Origin: Physella acuta
Lineage: Eukaryota > Mollusca > Gastropoda > Physidae
Direction of reading: 5' to 3'
Length of the DNA: 64,000 nucleotides
Assembly: GCF_028476545.1 (NCBI RefSeq)
Contig: NW_026731614.1
Location: 181,501-245,500 of the forward strand
The position numbers were made by a program, and so were the translations under genes. The notes below the pieces were generated by a model that searched no databases, was not told the origin of the DNA, and saw nothing but the letters and a program-made list of their open reading frames with translations. Shown here one piece after another: positions 1-11,800 of the stretch. Within the stretch, counting starts at the first letter, position 1. The number at the start of each line of letters is the position of its first letter.

Positions 1-137
1 GTAGCTGTGGATGGAGTTGTGGATGGATTTGTGGATGGAGCTGTGGATGCGAGATTAGGCTACAGTAAATTTATGACATTTTTACCCTCCCCCCCCCACA
101 ACACACATATTACGTCATATTTTGTCTTAGGTCGGCC

Positions 138-262
138 CTCATATAATTTTACATATCTAATACACCCAACGTCCCCTCTCTCATATAATTTTACATATCT
201 AATACACCCACCCTCCCCTCCCTCATATAATTTTACATATCTAATACACCCAACCTTCCCTC
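138..262. repeat. Minisatellite, about 44 bp x 3
   Basis: Three near-identical copies of a unit with the core tcatataattttacatatct followed by a C-rich segment. The open frame across it is a by-product of the repetition. Confidence 0.85.
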
Positions 263-417
263 AACACCCACTTCGACAATCTGACGCCTGTAATTTTAAA
301 GTAAATTTTGGGAATCACATCAACACACCGTCTTAGCTGCAAGACCTAGTTGCACCTTCATTTAAAAGTTGTAAAATTTCTAAGTTATAAAACTGTCACT
401 TCAACAAACTTGTCAAT

Positions 418-500
418 ATCCCTACTTATGCCAAGGTCATAGAAACAGAGCACCTCTACTTCACCTGCCATAAGGATCATCAGGTCTTAAACTACTTGAC
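418..500 (+). mobile_element. SINE family A, 3' tail relic
   Basis: Contains the tail seen in other family A copies here: a 'ccaaggtcatagaaacag' type segment, then 'cctctacttcacctgcc' and 'catcaggtctta'. The tRNA-like head is missing, so this is a truncated, diverged copy. Confidence 0.55.
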
Positions 501-584
501 TTACATTACCTAGTTGTGCCGGCTCTACTATAAAGTGTGTACAGCTAAACAAGTAGAAGCTCATTTCATCATAGCTTCTCTGTT

Positions 585-915
585 ATTTAACTGTTATATT
601 TGCCTGTTTTTATAATTAACTGTTTTTCTATTTTACTTTTTTTTCTATTTAACTTTTTTTTTTTTATTTGACTGTTTTTATATTTGACTGGGGTTTTTTC
701 TTTTTTTTGCTTTTTTGATATTAGACTGTTTTTATAATTAATTATTTTTATATTTAACTGTTTTTTTGTTGTATTTAACTGTTTTCATATTGAACTGTTT
801 TTAAATTTAACTGTTTTTATATTTGACTTTTAAAAAAAAAAACTGTTTTAATATTTAACTGTTTTTATATTTGACTGTTTTAATATTTAACTGTTTTTAT
901 ATTTAACTGTTTTTA
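585..915. repeat. Degenerate AT-rich tandem repeat
   Basis: Irregular copies of a 14-17 bp T-rich unit with core aactgtttttatatttg. It is strongly strand-asymmetric (T on +, A on -) and has no coding potential. Confidence 0.8.
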
Positions 916-1213
916 CCAGAGTTGACTCTACCTTTCCCCGGCTATTCGTGTTTGTCGCAGTCAAAACGCTGCGTGTGATTTGATTACAAGATAATCACTT
1001 CATGTTAGATGACACGTGACTGCGTCACATGATCAAAAGGCCACGCCCATTATTTGCTCCGGTCACGTGGCAGCGTCACGTGACTCCACGATGTCGGAAA
1101 TCCAGGCGCTAGAGAAGGGTATAAGTATTTCCGTAGGAGATCTGGTGATCAGCCGTACAGGGGGAGTAGTCACTGTATTTCAATATGACCTTGTGATCAG
1201 GCGCAGACTCACG

Positions 1214-1454
1214 CAGGTGCGTAGCGAGGGGGGTACATATGTCCGCGGGCGCCGACCCTAGGGGGGGGGGGGGCCAAAGTGGGTTTGAAAAAAAATTAAA
1301 AGCTCATTTTAGATGCAGTTTTGCATTATAAATATTTTAAAATATGTGGGGGGGGGGGGGGGGGGGGCGCCAAATTGAAACTTCGTCACCGGTGGGGGGG
1401 GGCGCCAAATTAAAAGTTTGTCGACGGGCGCCGGGAAGGGTCGCTACGCCTCTG
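1214..1454. mobile_element. hAT-like MITE, family B (copy 1)
   Basis: Terminal inverted repeats CAGGTGCGTAGCGA and TCGCTACGCCTCTG bound a short non-coding body with long G runs. The 8 bp on either side are gactcacg (1206-1213) and gactcacc (1455-1462), a 7/8 target-site duplication. An 8-bp duplication and CAG...CTG ends are typical of the hAT superfamily. No transposase is present, so the copy is non-autonomous. Confidence 0.8.
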
Positions 1455-1629
1455 GACTCACCGTATTTCTGTAGCCAGTGGGAGAGATTTTACGTGTTAC
1501 ATCATGCACCCCTTCCCTCGTTATACGCAATCATCGTTGGCCAAGGTTGTAGGTTCTAAACCTACTCACACCTACGTTGTGAGTTAGAAACCTACTTACA
1601 CGCGCTTTGCCTTGCTTATTGCTCACACG

Positions 1630-1940
1630 CAGAGGCGTAGCGAGGGGGGGGGTTGCGGACCGCACCGGGTGACACCATTTAGGGGGGGGGGGGTGACACC
1701 AAGGCAAAAATAGTAAAATATATAGAGAAAAATTTGAGGGGGGGGGGAGATGCAAATCGAAAGTTTGAGGGGGGGGGGTTGGAAATCGAAAGTTCGAAGG
1801 GGGGGAGCAAATCGAAAGTTTGAGGGGGGGGGTGCAAATCGAAAATTGAAAGTTTGTACCCGGGAAGAGTCGCTACGCCTCTGAGGGGGTGACACCATTA
1901 AGTGCCGCACCGGGTGACACCCGACCTCGCTCCGCCACTG
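1630..1940. mobile_element. hAT-like MITE, family B (copy 2, composite)
   Basis: Starts CAGAGGCGTAGCGAGG and ends CCTCGCTCCGCCACTG, with near-matching 8-bp flanks ctcacacg (1622-1629) and ctcacatg (1941-1948). A second internal end, CGCTACGCCTCTG, lies at 1871-1883, so one copy appears nested in or fused to another. The body has several short repeats with the core caaatcgaaagtttgagg separated by G runs. Confidence 0.75.
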
Positions 1941-2044
1941 CTCACATGAAAAATTGTTTTGCGCCGTTTTTAATGCAAGGATTGAAATAATTTAAACTCG
2001 TGGGATAGTAAGTCTTGACTTGATTTTATCCCAGTGTTCCTGAG

Positions 2045-2420
2045 TCTTGGACCTATGGAGAAGTGAAGTATTGGTTCTATGGAGCAGTAAATTCTATGTC
2101 CTATTGAGCAGTAAAGTCTTGGACCTATGGAGAAGTGAAGTCTTGGTCCTATGGAGCAATGAAGTCTTTGTATTATTGGAGCAATGAAGTCTTGGTCCTA
2201 TGGAGCAATGAAGTCTTGGTCCTATGGAGCAATGAAGTCTTGGTCCTATGGAGCAATGAAGTCTTGGTCCTATGGAGCAATGAAGTCTGGGTCCTATGGA
2301 GCAATAAAGTCTGGGTCCTATGGAGCAATGAAGTCTGGGTCCTATGGAGAAGTGAAGTCTTGGTCTTATGGAGCAGTAAAGTCCTGGTCCTGTGAAGTCC
2401 TGGTCCTATGGATCAGTAAC
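2045..2420. repeat. Minisatellite, 24 bp x ~15
   Basis: Unit core ggtcctatggagcaatgaag. Copies are most regular at 2175-2400 and degenerate at both ends. The unit is a multiple of three, so overlapping frames stay open, but I see no splice context or non-repeat coding sequence. Confidence 0.9.
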
Positions 2421-3095
2421 CCCTGGAAGACGTAAATGCCCCCAAGTTCAGACCTGAAGGTCGCGTTTTTTCCCTGAACGGTTGATAAACAAACCAGCAG
2501 CTCGACAGATTTGTAACTTGCAGCAGAATAAAACACCGCCACCTATTTTTAAAACCTCGACCTTAACACGTGCTAATTAATTACGTCTACCAATCTATGT
2601 GACTGTTTTCACAAGGAATTGGTTAGCCCAACGCCGTTGTCGTGTCGCCTACAAGCTACAGCACTAAATCTAAACTAAACAAATCCCCCCACCCCCTTAT
2701 CCCCCCTGACTACTTTGTTCTCTCCCTTTATAATTAGACTGTTCACGTCAAAAACTCTGGCACCTCTCACCTGGCTATACTTAATGGGGCCGTGAGGTAG
2801 GGTCGACCTCAGGTCACCTTGACTTGGCGCAAATCGGTCATTAGCTGACAATACGGTAAACTAAAACGTGTGAGATTTTAAGCTTACACCGGATTGGGTT
2901 CGATAAACAAAACGTTAACAACTTAGATTGTCTTACTCCAGTTGAAAGTTTGCTACAGAAATTGTGTTAAATATTGTATATTAATTGCATAGTTGTATGC
3001 AAACCTTCATGTATTTCATTCTGCTTACCGAATCACTAAAGGTGTTATTGTGTTTATAACTTCCAAAAACATTAAAATTTATATATATTGATACA
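2421..3095. other. Unannotated spacer
   Basis: Unique-looking sequence without a convincing open frame, tRNA or recognisable element. A short C-rich stretch lies near 2685-2710. Confidence 0.6.
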
Positions 3096-3099
3096 TAAA

Positions 3100-3215
<116 letters not shown>

Positions 3216-3326
3216 TATAAACTTAGGGTAATAGCAGTATAAGAGTGGCATCGCTTTTGATGCTACTTAAGTTACCATTAATTAACGAAACTGTAGTTGC
3301 TTCAATGATTGGTCACAATAACTACT

Positions 3327-3480
3327 GGCAACTGCAACAACAACACCAACCACCAACTGCAACAACAACACTAACCCCCAACTGCAACTACAACTCCAAC
3401 CCCCAACTGCAACAACAACACCATCCATCAACTGCAACAACAACATCAGCTCCCAACTGGAAACAACAACACCAGCCCAC
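3327..3480. repeat. Minisatellite, ~30 bp x 5
   Basis: Unit core aactgcaacaacaacacc plus a C-rich spacer. The Gln/Pro-rich open frames on both strands come from the repeat. Confidence 0.85.
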
Positions 3481-3501
3481 AACTGAGACAAAATGTGAGT
3501 C

Positions 3502-4357
3502 ACAAAAACCTACTACAATGACTCACACAAACCTACCACCATAACTCACTACACTGGCTCACAAAAAACTACCACAATAACCCACATAAACCTACCACAA
3601 TAACCCACATAAACCTACCACAATGTCCCACATAAACCTACCACAATAACCCACACAAACCTACCACAAAGACTCACATAAACCTACCACAATAACCCAC
3701 ACAAACCTACCACAATAACCCACACAAACCTACCACAATGACTCACACAAACCTACCACAATAACCCACACAAACCTACCACAAAGACTCACATAAACCT
3801 ACCACAATAACCCACACAAACCTACCACAATAACCCACACAAACCTACCACAATGACTCACACAAACCTACCACAATAACCCACATAAACCTACCACAAT
3901 GTCCCACATAAACCTACCACAATAACCCACACAAACCTACCACAATAACCCACATAAACCTACCACAATGACTCACACAAACCTACCACAATAACCCACA
4001 CAAACCTACCACAATAACCCACACAAACCTACCACAATAACCCACACAAACCTACCACAATAACCCACACAAACCTACCACAATAACCCACACAAACCTA
4101 CCACAATAACCCACACAAACCTACCACAATAACCCACACAAACCTACCACAATAACCCACATAAACCTACCACAATGACTCACATAAACCTACCACAATG
4201 ACCCACACAAACCTACCACAATAACCCACACAAACCTACCACAATAACCCACACAAACCTACCACAATAACCCACACAAACCTACCACAATAACCCACAC
4301 AAACCTACCACAATGACTCACACAAACCTACCACAATGACTCACATAAACCTACCAC
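3502..4357. repeat. Minisatellite, 23 bp x ~37
   Basis: Unit core cctaccacaataacccaca, with common variants in the second half (gactcacataaa, gtcccacataaa). The unit is not a multiple of three and frames close quickly, so it is non-coding. Confidence 0.95.
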
Positions 4358-4877
4358 CAACACAACACGATCAATCAATTCCTACACATTACTGTAATCA
4401 TTTTCACCAAACCAGCCTCATTTAAATAAAACCGCTAGGTCAAATCAACTCATTTGCATAACAAAAGAACAACATTAATAAATAACAACAGCAACAACAA
4501 CTAAAAACCTCTCAGGAATTTTCACAGGTTGAAAAAGAAAAAAAAATCCCAGAGGGAGGGGAAAGGAACGGCCCGTGGTTTGCTGAGGGGTGAGCGACCG
4601 TAACAGCGGGATCAAAAGAACGACAACTATTGAATTCATATAATAGAGTTGGCTCCCTTCGGCGGAGTATTGATTGCGTCACCGCACAGTGAGTTGTTGA
4701 AGTGGGAGACTGGGTTTGTTGTTCAAAGCAAGATCCACTTTTTTAGGTAACGCGTGGGTGGGTTAGGATCAATGGGGGAGTTAAAGTTAGGGGGCGTTAG
4801 AGGTGGGAGTTTACGCTTGAAATACTAACTCTAACCCACTAGCCTACATATTACACCATCGCTGCCCGTCACCACTA
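4358..4877. other. Unannotated spacer
   Basis: No open frame or recognisable element. An A-rich stretch near 4480-4545 is followed by a G-rich stretch at 4549-4570. Confidence 0.6.
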
Positions 4878-5397
4878 ATGGAGTATGGGCCGCCAACATA
4901 AGATCTCAAGTCCTGCTGGGGTATGGGCCGCCAACCAAAGATCTCCAGAGTCCTCTGTCCTGCTGGGGTATGGGCCGCCAACCATAGATCTCAAGTCCTG
5001 CTGGGGTATGGGCCGCCAACCAAAGATCTCAAGTCCTGCTGGGGTATGGGCCGCCAACCAAAGATCTCATGTCCTGCTGGGGTATGGGCCGCCAACCAAA
5101 GATCTCCAGAATTTTCTGGCCTGCTGGAGTATGGGCCGCCAACCAAAGATCTCCAGAGTCCTCTGTCCTGCTGGGGTATGGGCCGCCAACCAAAGATCTC
5201 AAGTCCTGCTGGGGTATGGGCCGCCTACCAAAGATCTCCAGAGTCCTCTGTCCTGCTGGGGTATGGGCCCCCAACCAAAGATCTCCAAAGTCCTGTGTCC
5301 TGCTGGGGCATGGGCCCCCAACCAAAGATCTCCAAAGTCCTGTGTCCTGCTGGGGCATGGGCCCCCAACCAAAGATCTCCAGAGTCCTCTGTCCTGT
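4878..5397. repeat. 47-bp satellite family, small array
   Basis: About 12 units with core ctgctggggtatgggccgcc followed by aaccaaagatctcc. Full units are 47 bp; shortened ones lacking the agagtcctctg segment are about 38 bp. The core matches the large array at 46245-49417, so both belong to one family. Long open frames in several phases are repeat artefacts. Confidence 0.9.
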
Positions 5398-5867
5398 GCC
5401 ATTCCCCGATGAAGCCCATCCTTGTAGTTTCAGCTTTCATGTCCTGTCGCCTGATATTTATTGATCGACCTCTTTTATGTTTCCTTCAAGGTTCCACCTT
5501 AACGCCTGACTGACTATATTGGTTGGCGGTCTTCGAAATGTGTTCCCTATCTAACCCCATCTTCTTTTTCCTAATTTATTCATCAGCGGAAAGTTGTCGT
5601 TTCGTGTCCTAAAGGTGTTTGTTGCTGATGATATCGGTCAGCATTTATCTGAGGCAGCTGTTTATAAAGGTCTGAACTTTATCAGTGGCGGTCTTTGTCG
5701 CCATCCAAGTCTCTGCCCCATACAGTAGCACTGATTTTACGCTGGAGTTTAAAAGTCAAAGTTTGGTGGTATAAAAAAGCTGTTCCTTAGCTGTGCAAGA
5801 GCTGTTCTTGCTTTACCTATCCTGCTTTAAAATTCGATCTGTTCCCGCCCTGATGGTCTACACTACC

Positions 5868-6005
5868 TAAGAAGGTCTTCTTCTTCGTTCTTAATTTATA
5901 GGGTTCTAAGGGATCGAGCCATATCTGCCAGAGGGTTTGAACTCGAGACTTGTTTTCAAATTTATCAACCATGAGCTTTTTGCCGACTCGACCACAATTA
6001 AGGAT
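5868..6005 (-). mobile_element. SINE family B (short form)
   Basis: Contains a reversed tRNA-like head, with box-B-like gggtttgaactcgagac and the ending gccgactcgaccacaat. It begins with a 'cttcttcgttcttaattta' segment also found at 14366-14490. It sits within the LINE remnant. Confidence 0.6.
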
Positions 6006-6029
6006 ACGTGTCATTGAGGCCATTGACTC

Positions 6030-6215
6030 CGATTTCAGCCTGCTTTTCTTTTTGGATTTGCTTCCATAGCCTTTGTCCAACCAAGAACAAACTACAAGTT
6101 GTCTCTCCTAGAAGAGTGGCTGTCCCCAGCTAACGAGCCTCATCTGCCCAGGGGTTCGAACTCGAGACTTTTCAGTTTAGCAACCGCTTTACCGACTCGA
6201 CCACACCGACCCTAC
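6030..6215 (-). mobile_element. SINE family B
   Basis: Matches the copy at 19200-19412: a segment around cttttctttttggatttgct, then agttgtctctcctag and ctgtccccagcta. It ends in a reversed tRNA-like head with ggttcgaactcgagac (box B) and ccgactcgaccacacc. Confidence 0.7.
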
Positions 6216-6673
6216 CTCAGTAGGTAAAGAACTGGCTTTGCTCCATGGAGACTCCGTCAAGTGTGGCCAGTCCAGTGCTGACGGGGTTGTCTGTAGTACA
6301 TCAGTCTCTTGCTTGTGGATGTAAGGTCCAACCTGCGCTGGCTTGTCTGCCATAATGTTTGATTTCTGCTACATCTGCTGTTGGTTGTGGGAGTGGGGCG
6401 CGAGGTCGTCTGCAAAATCCAAGTCGTCAGGTTGTTTCCACGGAGTCCATTGGGTCCTATTTCTCTGGCGGCTGTCTTCATTACTCAGTCGATGTTAAGA
6501 AGGAAGAGAAGTGGTGACAGCAGGCATCACTGACAGACTCCGGTTCGAAACCTGAAAACCGCTTGTAAGCCGACAAGTTAAGTGAGGGTAAATTCTGTCG
6601 GGTCTTAAAAGTCCGGTCCTAGACTCTCGCTACATACATGAGAAAGAAGGAGACGGTCAAGCATAGCACCTGG

Positions 6674-6884
6674 CAGAGGCGTAGAGACCCTTCCCGGCGC
6701 CCGGGGACAAACTTTCAATTTGCCCCCCCCCCTCAAACTTTCGATTTGCATCCCCCCCCCCTCAAAAACGCAGCTAAAATGACATTTTAATTTGTTTTTA
6801 CAACCCATTTTGGCGCCCCCTAAGGTCGGCGCCCGGGGACATATGTCCCCCCCTGCCCCCCCCCCCCCCATCGCTACGCCTCTG
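6674..6884. mobile_element. hAT-like MITE, family B (copy 3)
   Basis: Ends are CAGAGGCGTAGAGA and TCGCTACGCCTCTG. It is flanked by a perfect 8-bp duplication gcacctgg (6666-6673 and 6885-6892). The body is rich in C runs and includes the caaactttcgatttgca segment found in other copies. It is inverted relative to copy 1. Confidence 0.88.
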
Positions 6885-6959
6885 GCACCTGGTGTATCTT
6901 AATGGGGACATGGTATTTAGGCTGTATGACGTCATTTATTTTAAATATTTCATACAAAA

Positions 6960-7230
6960 TATGTTCACTTATAATCCGGTAAATATTCCATACATAGTAT
7001 GCATATTTTATAACGCGACAAATAGTTCATAACAGGACGTGTTTTTATGAAACGGACACATGTATCACAAATCGGACAAAAGGTTTTGTAAGCCGGACAA
7101 ATGTATTATATAATCGGACATTTGTAGCGTAAATCGGATAAATGTTTTTGTAAGCTGGACAAATGTATCATATAATCGGACACTTGTATCATAAATCGGA
7201 CACATGTTTTTACAAACCGGACACGCGTCT
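6960..7230. repeat. Degenerate tandem repeat, ~37 bp
   Basis: Loose copies of a unit containing ataatcggacaaatgt / aagccggacaaatgt. They are too diverged for exact unit boundaries. Confidence 0.6.
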
Positions 7231-8089
7231 GTCAGTCCGTCAAGCCCCATGACAACCCAACGACAAGTTGTTTCCCTGCAGTTTAGCACCCTGCCACGCT
7301 CAAGTCCCGACCCCCGGGGACATTTTCCGACAGCATTGTTCATCCCACGGGCCCAAGTTTCGCACCCTAATCTGGGGGGCGGGGAATACTAGTGGCTGAG
7401 GAGCTTTAGTATACATCTTGACTTCTCAACAGTTTACCCTCGGGATGGAATACAGCCCTCGTCCCGGGGGAGGGCGGAACGTGTCAGGCGGCTGACCCAC
7501 GCTCCAACACACGGAGCCCGTTCTGTGTACACACGGATCTCGTGCCCGCGTTTGTGCGCAAACAGCGTACGGCGCGGGAGAATAAACAGCTTCTGAGAAA
7601 CACGTCAGATTCCGGCGTCTGGCAGGTATTTATCCGCGGGGCTTGGTGTGGTCAAGACGGGCGGAAGACCACTTGAGCGACGGTCATGCGCGCCGGGTCG
7701 TATTTCACTAGCCGGGGCGTTCAGCTTATTGGTCTACGTAGGCCTACTTCGCTACCTATAAATATTTTTTGTTGTTGCAGATTTTTTAAAGGAGATTTAA
7801 CAGCAGCAAGCTAGATATAAAAGTGGCTGTGTTATTCAAACTAGAAAAATAACAACGTAAGCATTCATCTAAAACCAGCGTAAAACTTAGACGAGTTAAA
7901 TTGTGTGGTTAGAAGACAGGGGCTATCGACCCGGTTTCTACTTGTCACGCCCCCCCCCCCCCACCCCCGCAGGCCGAGGTTGGTACTGTGGCGATGTTCG
8001 TACTAGACAGAAATAAAACTGTTGCCGAACTAAACAAATTTAGGGCGGTGGGGCCAAATATAAGCGCCCCTTCTTCTTTAAATATATAG
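7231..8089. other. Unannotated spacer with a CpG-rich patch
   Basis: No supported gene. The stretch at about 7440-7720 is GC- and CpG-rich (for example gtacggcgcggg, tcatgcgcgccggg), unlike its surroundings. A C run lies at 7949-7972. Confidence 0.5.
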
Positions 8090-8208
8090 ACTTGACTTAA
8101 TCCTTTCTACTCCTTGTGGAGCATAGGGCCTCTACCATACCCTTCCATTTTGTACGGTCCCCGGCTGTTAATTTTGCAGCCTCCCAAGACATCCCTGTTG
8201 TCTTCCGT
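8090..8208 (-). mobile_element. RTE-type LINE, 3' end fragment
   Basis: The minus strand closely matches the 3' coding end of the LINE copy at 61150-61535: both share acagggatgtcttggga, then aaaatggaag and ggccctatg(c/t)tcca, and end in a TAA stop. Only the last ~110 bp remain, a typical 5'-truncated insertion. Confidence 0.75.
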
Positions 8209-8875
8209 TTTTTTATTGAATTATTGAATGTCGAATAGAGAATTAGCAGGGTGCTACACAGCCAAATCTAACTAATGGAAAACAGGTTTGATATAAGTTG
8301 ATATTCGATTGGGCATTGATTTAAGTTATAAGAAATCAAGTTCAATATCAGTACTTTAGTACCTTGAAATCCCGCACGTATAGCTTACATACGATGTTCC
8401 ATGTTATAAGCAGACATGGACAGGAAACAAAAGTTCCCTTTGATAACCCATGCGAATCTTGCCAGATTTTAAAGTGGACACAGCCCCCCCCCCCCTTTCA
8501 AGAAAGACAACCCCATAGCCTAAAGTCCAGTTTCCCCACGTAGCTAACGGTAGAACAAGTCCCGTAACCTACTGGAACAAAGAGCCGATTGTTGCTTCCC
8601 CTTTATAAACACTTGATTTTTTTTTTTCGTTCTGAAATATGATACTCGGCCGTAAAATCCAAGTCAGCTAAACATTGTTTGGGACGTATATTGGCGGCCC
8701 GGCTGTCATGGGCCCTTCAATACTGGGAGATTAGTGCAGGCCAGTACATGCTTGTCTATAGGCTTCGGTTTTTTAAAATTGTGGAATTTTATTTTTCTAT
8801 TTTTTCCCGAGCAGTTTTTGATAGAATGAGATATGGCAATAAAGTGTTTAAAGGGGAACTGACATGAGAGGGTGT
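8209..8875. other. Unannotated spacer
   Basis: No convincing open frame or element. A C run lies at 8485-8496. Confidence 0.55.
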
Positions 8876-9147
8876 CATTTATGCGTGTTGGAATGTCACT
8901 ATAGATGACATTCAGTAGATGTCAGAAGGTGACCGCTTGAATGTCACGATAAATGACATTCAGCAGATGTCAGAAGGTGACCGCTTGAATGTCACGATAG
9001 ATGACATTCAGCAGATGTCAGAAAGTGACCGATTGAATGTCACGATAGATGACATTAGTAGATGTCAGAAAGTGACCGCTTGAATGTCACGATAGATGAC
9101 ATTCAGCAGATGTCAGAAAGTGACCGCTTGAATGTCACGATAGATGG
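8876..9147. repeat. Hairpin-forming minisatellite, ~48 bp x 5.5
   Basis: Each unit carries GAATGTCA-cgataga-TGACATTC, an 8-bp perfect inverted repeat with a 7-base loop, followed by agcagatgtcagaaagtgac. Five or six copies stand in a row, so the array could form a series of hairpins. Confidence 0.9.
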
Positions 9148-9289
9148 TCAACGGCAAAAGTGACAAAAGTGAATATTTTAAGGAATGGCAAAAGAAATTA
9201 CCTTCGGGTAGTAAGGTATGTGGACAAGCTGAAGTGATAAGGTTTGTGATCATTATGTGGAGACGTGTGTGTGGGCAGAATAACAGCGG

Positions 9290-9465
9290 GTATATGAGCC
9301 GGGATATTGGCTAGTATATGCGGCAGGACATATATATGAATCTGGACATTGGCTTGTAGACTCAATGACATGGACATTTGCTGGAAGTGTATATAAGAAC
9401 AACATATGGCTAATATTTGAGACTATTGGCTAATATATGAGTCGGGATAATATATAACATATGGG
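9290..9465. repeat. Degenerate repeat, ~24-40 bp
   Basis: Imperfect copies of a unit with ggctaatatatgagtcggga. Boundaries are uncertain. Confidence 0.55.
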
Positions 9466-9768
9466 ATGGCGTTGAATCAGCCTACTAAACATCGCTTGAA
9501 TCAACCTACTAAACACCGTTGAATCAACCTACTAAACACCGTTGAATCAACCTACTAAACACCGTTGAATCAACCTACTAAACATCGCTTGAATCAACCT
9601 ACTAAACACCGTTGAATCAACCTACTAAACACCGTTGAATCAACCTACTAAACATCGCTTGAATCAACCTACTAAACATCATTGAATCAACCTACTAAAC
9701 ATCATTGAATCAACCTACTAAACATTGAATCGACCTACTAAACATCGCTTGAATCAACCTACTAAACC
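9466..9768. repeat. Minisatellite, 23-24 bp x ~13
   Basis: Unit core gaatcaacctactaaacacc with a variable last 3-4 bases (gtt, atcgctt, atcatt). Confidence 0.92.
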
Positions 9769-10580
9769 TATGTTGATATACACGCTGTCAATCATGTTGA
9801 TACCGGACACCATGTTGATAAACGCCCAATCACCCCAAACATGTTCTGACACCCCAGATACTAAAAACATGTTTGTGATGGACAACATTTTAAACACCCC
9901 CGCCCTGACCCTCTACACCCCCCACCCCATACCTCAGTTGACACCTCCCTTTGAAAATCACGACCTTTCACTGAATCAATCTGTGAAAACACCCCCTTGC
10001 GTGTCCCACGCTTCTCTCCACACTCCACGCTAAACGGCAACCCGTCTCAGTCAAAGTTCAACTATTGACACGTCCACGCTACTAACAATGATACAGAAAT
10101 CGTAGCCCAGTTCGAATTTCTTTAAATGTACAGGGCAGATAGGCGTGAATGAATCGACATAAAACTGCTAATATATTCTAAAATATCTGCCATAGACAAG
10201 TTAGTTGCCCTCGGTTGAAATAAGCGGCCATTGTCAATACCTACACCTTGCGATGAAAGGGTATTGATTACTGGGTTCGTATCAGGGGGGACAATCTACT
10301 CGGCACCGTTACCTCCCCTGGTGAGAGGTTTCAAGAATGGCCTGCCGGGACACGCCTGGGCGGGGGTTGTCTGGAATTTCCGGCTCTTATCTCCCCTTGA
10401 CTGGAGCTGTAAGGACCCAGGGGCGTGACGTCAGGAGTGGGTGGAGGGGGGGGGTGTTTGATTAGGGGGTTTGAACTCGAGTCTAAGACGTGGTGTGTGT
10501 TGTAAGTGTGGCTGTGTGCCACGCGAGCTCTCTGTGTTGTACCGATGTGTGGTCAGGTGAAAACACTGCGCATTCATACG
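9769..10580. other. Unannotated spacer
   Basis: Low-complexity C-rich stretch near 9890-9970; otherwise nothing recognisable. The open frame at 9725-10033 begins in the repeat array and has no gene-like features. Confidence 0.5.
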
Positions 10581-11200
10581 CGCATACACAAAAACGCACA
10601 TACACACACATATACACGCACGCACGAACGCACGCGCACACACACATACACTCACGCACACACCAATACAGACACGCACGCATACACAGCTACATAGACG
10701 CACGCACATTAAGATACATACACAACAATCATACAAACACACAGATTATTATACAATTACACACGAATGTAAACTCACAAACATAAACATGAGTAAAACA
10801 TGCAAAAAATTATATGCTAAACACGCACACATACACATTTTCAAACATTAATATAATAATATGCACACACGAATACAAACACACACATACTCAGTACCGA
10901 GATCTTTAATAAACGCTAGAACAAACATGCACATAGGCCTACACGCATACAAAAGAAACAAACAAACGCGAACACATATATACATACATCAATAAATACT
11001 TACATATTCATAGACAAAAGAGTACAGTCACATATAGTTGCCTTCATATCTAAATATAATATATGCAACACACATAGGCCTTCTTTATAAGGATACAATG
11101 CACTAACATAAACACTACACTTTAAACACAAACACACACCTATAGTATAAACGCATCAACATATGCACATACCACAACACACCCTTACATACACATAAAG
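10581..11200. repeat. CA/CG-rich simple sequence region
   Basis: Dense, imperfect acacgca / acacacatac simple sequence at 10581-10700, thinning out to about 11200. Cys- and His-rich open frames here come from the simple repeat. Confidence 0.75.
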
Positions 11201-11479
11201 TCTATGTAAACAAACCCACACTCCCCACCCGCCCCGGCATTCGAACGAAATGCACATACACATACACAGGCGCATTCGCAAACAGCGATATGCAAATATT
11301 AATTATAGCCCAACTGGAGCGCCTTGTTGCCTAGCAACCACTTAGCAGGCCGACTTCCTAATCTCTAACTAATTGCCGATTGATTAGCGGTTCTTTGGAC
11401 GTGACGTCACGAGCATGTAATTCGAAGACCAGGCAATCTCCAACCTGTGCTTGCAACCTGCCCATTAGCAGTTGTACTT
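11201..11479. other. Unannotated spacer
   Basis: Unique sequence with no gene seen. Confidence 0.5.
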
Positions 11480-11800
11480 TAACACTAGCACACCTCGACA
11501 CCATGTAGCACAGCACACAAAGCAACGCCATCTAGCACTCCAAAGCTACACAGCACACGTCACACAGTGCTACTTAGCACATCTCACACAAGAGCTACCT
11601 AGCACACTCCACACTACAACGCCATCTAGAAAGCTACGTAGCATACATTATCACATTGCCAACTAGCACACCACATGTAGAGCTATAGTAGCACACTTAA
11701 TACAAGAGCTACCTAGAACACCACAAATCTAGCCCACTGATGCAAGAACGTAACTTAGCACATACACACCACCACACTACCTAACACACCCACAAATTAC
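11480..11800. repeat. Degenerate repeat with tagcacac core
   Basis: Irregularly spaced ctagcacac / agctac(c/g)tagca motifs every ~25-35 bp, an old decayed minisatellite. Confidence 0.6.

Larger units (their letters stand above)
5405..6540 (-). mobile_element. RTE-type LINE remnant, split by SINEs
   Basis: Read on the minus strand, 6540-6236 encodes a reverse transcriptase fragment with the catalytic motif DLDFADDLA (FADD at 6405-6416), followed by a stretch like the usual 'LLSH' region with a small deletion. At 5780-5405 the downstream part gives LLYGAETWMATKTATDKVQT and then the basic KRGRS..RRQD tail typical of RTE-like LINE C-termini. Several stops and frameshifts show it is long dead. 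SINE family B copies lie between the two pieces, and the 5' end is missing. Assignment to RTE rests on remembered family motifs, without alignment. Confidence 0.75.

Noticed and set aside
10431-10786. Cys/Val-rich small secreted protein (minus) and His-rich protein (plus)
   Set aside because: Both are translations of CA/CG simple sequence.
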